From: an uncultured bacterium
GTDB lineage: Bacteria > CALINM01
Assembly: GCA_938045315.1 (NCBI GenBank)
Contig: CALINM010000003.1
Coordinates: 1-6,662, forward strand
Direction of reading: 5' to 3'
DNA length: 6,662 nucleotides
Shown: in pieces, positions 6,139-6,662 of the stretch
Position numbering within the stretch: the stretch's first letter is position 1
How the letters are laid out: each line of letters opens with the position of its first letter
The notes under the pieces: model-generated
Databases searched by the model: none
What the model saw: only the letters and a program-made list of their open reading frames with translations
What the model was told of the DNA's origin: nothing
Position numbers and translations under genes: made by a program

Positions 6139-6662
6139 CTATTTTTGCAAAATTAAAAGCAGTATTTCTAATAGAAAAGCTTTGTTTATATTATAACGCA
6201 AGTTTCTACTAAAATTAATAGTTTTTTGATATTTATTGAGAGTTTTAAAAGGAGCATTCTTTGCATTTTGATGAATAGCAAGGAAAAGATTTTTAACTAT
6301 GATTGAAAAAAGCAGATCTTCTCTATTATTCTTTGCAATGTTTTCACAAAAATTTGTGATTTCAAAGAAACTTTTAGTTTTAATATGGTTTAAAAAATCT
6401 TTTATTGTAGCTATATCATTTAAAACATCTTCGTTAAGAAGATTTATTGCTTGCAAAACAGAACCATCTGTCAATTCAATAATTTCGTCTATTTTTTCAA
6501 GTTCATATCCCATTTTTAAGAGAACATTTTTTAAATCTTCATTATTTAGAGGTGAGAAATTAATCTTTATACACCTTGATTGAATTGTGGGTAATAATCT
6601 ATTTAATGAATGAGTTACGAAAATAAAAATCGTTTTACTATTAGGTTCTTCTATTGTTTTTA
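6139..6662 (-). CDS. holB: DNA polymerase III subunit delta prime, 3' part
   Basis: The frame is open from the right edge of the window down to a TAG at 6139-6141, giving the last 173 residues. Delta prime is part of the clamp loader that places the beta sliding clamp on DNA. The visible start reads EEPNSKTIFIFVT, then LLPTIQSRC (SRC codons at 6571-6579), the hallmark of clamp-loader AAA+ subunits whose arginine acts in trans on a neighbouring ATP site. The rest is the helical, poorly conserved lid and collar-type C-terminal domain. The methionine encoded at 6513 is internal and not the gene start, because the SRC motif lies upstream of it. The N-terminal AAA+ half, including any Walker A region and zinc module, lies outside the window. 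It is followed after 9 bp by ricT. Confidence 0.92.
   Translation of the reverse strand, partial: KTIEEPNSKTIFIFVTHSLNRLLPTIQSRCIKINFSPLNNEDLKNVLLKMGYELEKIDEIIELTDGSVLQAINLLNEDVLNDIATIKDFLNHIKTKSFFEITNFCENIAKNNREDLLFSIIVKNLFLAIHQNAKNAPFKTLNKYQKTINFSRNLRYNINKAFLLEILLLILQK

Noticed and set aside
6139-6513. Separate 124-residue protein starting with ATG at 6513
   Set aside because: The same frame stays open to the window edge and carries the clamp-loader LLPTIQSRC motif upstream of this ATG, so it is the C-terminal part of holB.
6299-6583. Plus-strand 94-codon frame opposite holB
   Set aside because: It is antisense to a supported gene, has Ser/Phe/Ile-rich composition typical of reverse reading of AT-rich coding DNA, and has no recognisable motif.

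Overview
This is an AT-rich bacterial chromosomal window (about one third G+C by eye) made almost entirely of housekeeping genes packed tightly in two converging transcription units. No mobile element, CRISPR array, RNA gene or repeat family is visible. The low G+C, the rplM-rpsI-argC order and a TatD protein fused to a small radical SAM domain suggest a Gram-negative lineage such as Deferribacterota (Deferribacter or Calditerrivibrio-like). That assignment is an inference from memory of gene order and composition, with low to moderate confidence; other low-G+C thermophilic or anaerobic phyla are possible.

Region by region: bases 1-170 are AT-rich and hold no convincing gene. A near-consensus sigma-70 promoter (171-199) then drives a rightward unit: rplM (ribosomal protein L13), rpsI (S9) and argC (N-acetyl-gamma-glutamyl-phosphate reductase, arginine biosynthesis). 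argC starts 5 bases after the rpsI stop with no visible Shine-Dalgarno sequence. From the right edge a leftward unit runs to the middle: the 3' part of holB (DNA polymerase III delta prime), ricT (PSP1/YaaT family), metG (methionyl-tRNA synthetase with a C-terminal tRNA-binding domain) and a 456-residue TatD nuclease/radical SAM fusion. These genes are separated by 9 bp, a 4-base ATGA overlap and a 1-base TAATG overlap, so they very probably form one translationally coupled operon.

The two units meet tail to tail with 3 bp between the argC and tatD stop codons, both inside a short perfect palindrome, and no obvious terminator separates them.

The rightward unit combines ribosome assembly with one step of arginine synthesis. 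The leftward unit combines replication (clamp loader), RNA processing (RicT), translation (MetRS) and a metal-dependent hydrolase/radical SAM protein of unknown purpose. The holB-ricT-metG-tatD order is a known conserved neighbourhood. The least understood item is the TatD-radical SAM fusion. The pairing is a recognised family, but to my knowledge its reaction is not defined. I did not find evidence for a wholly new system here.
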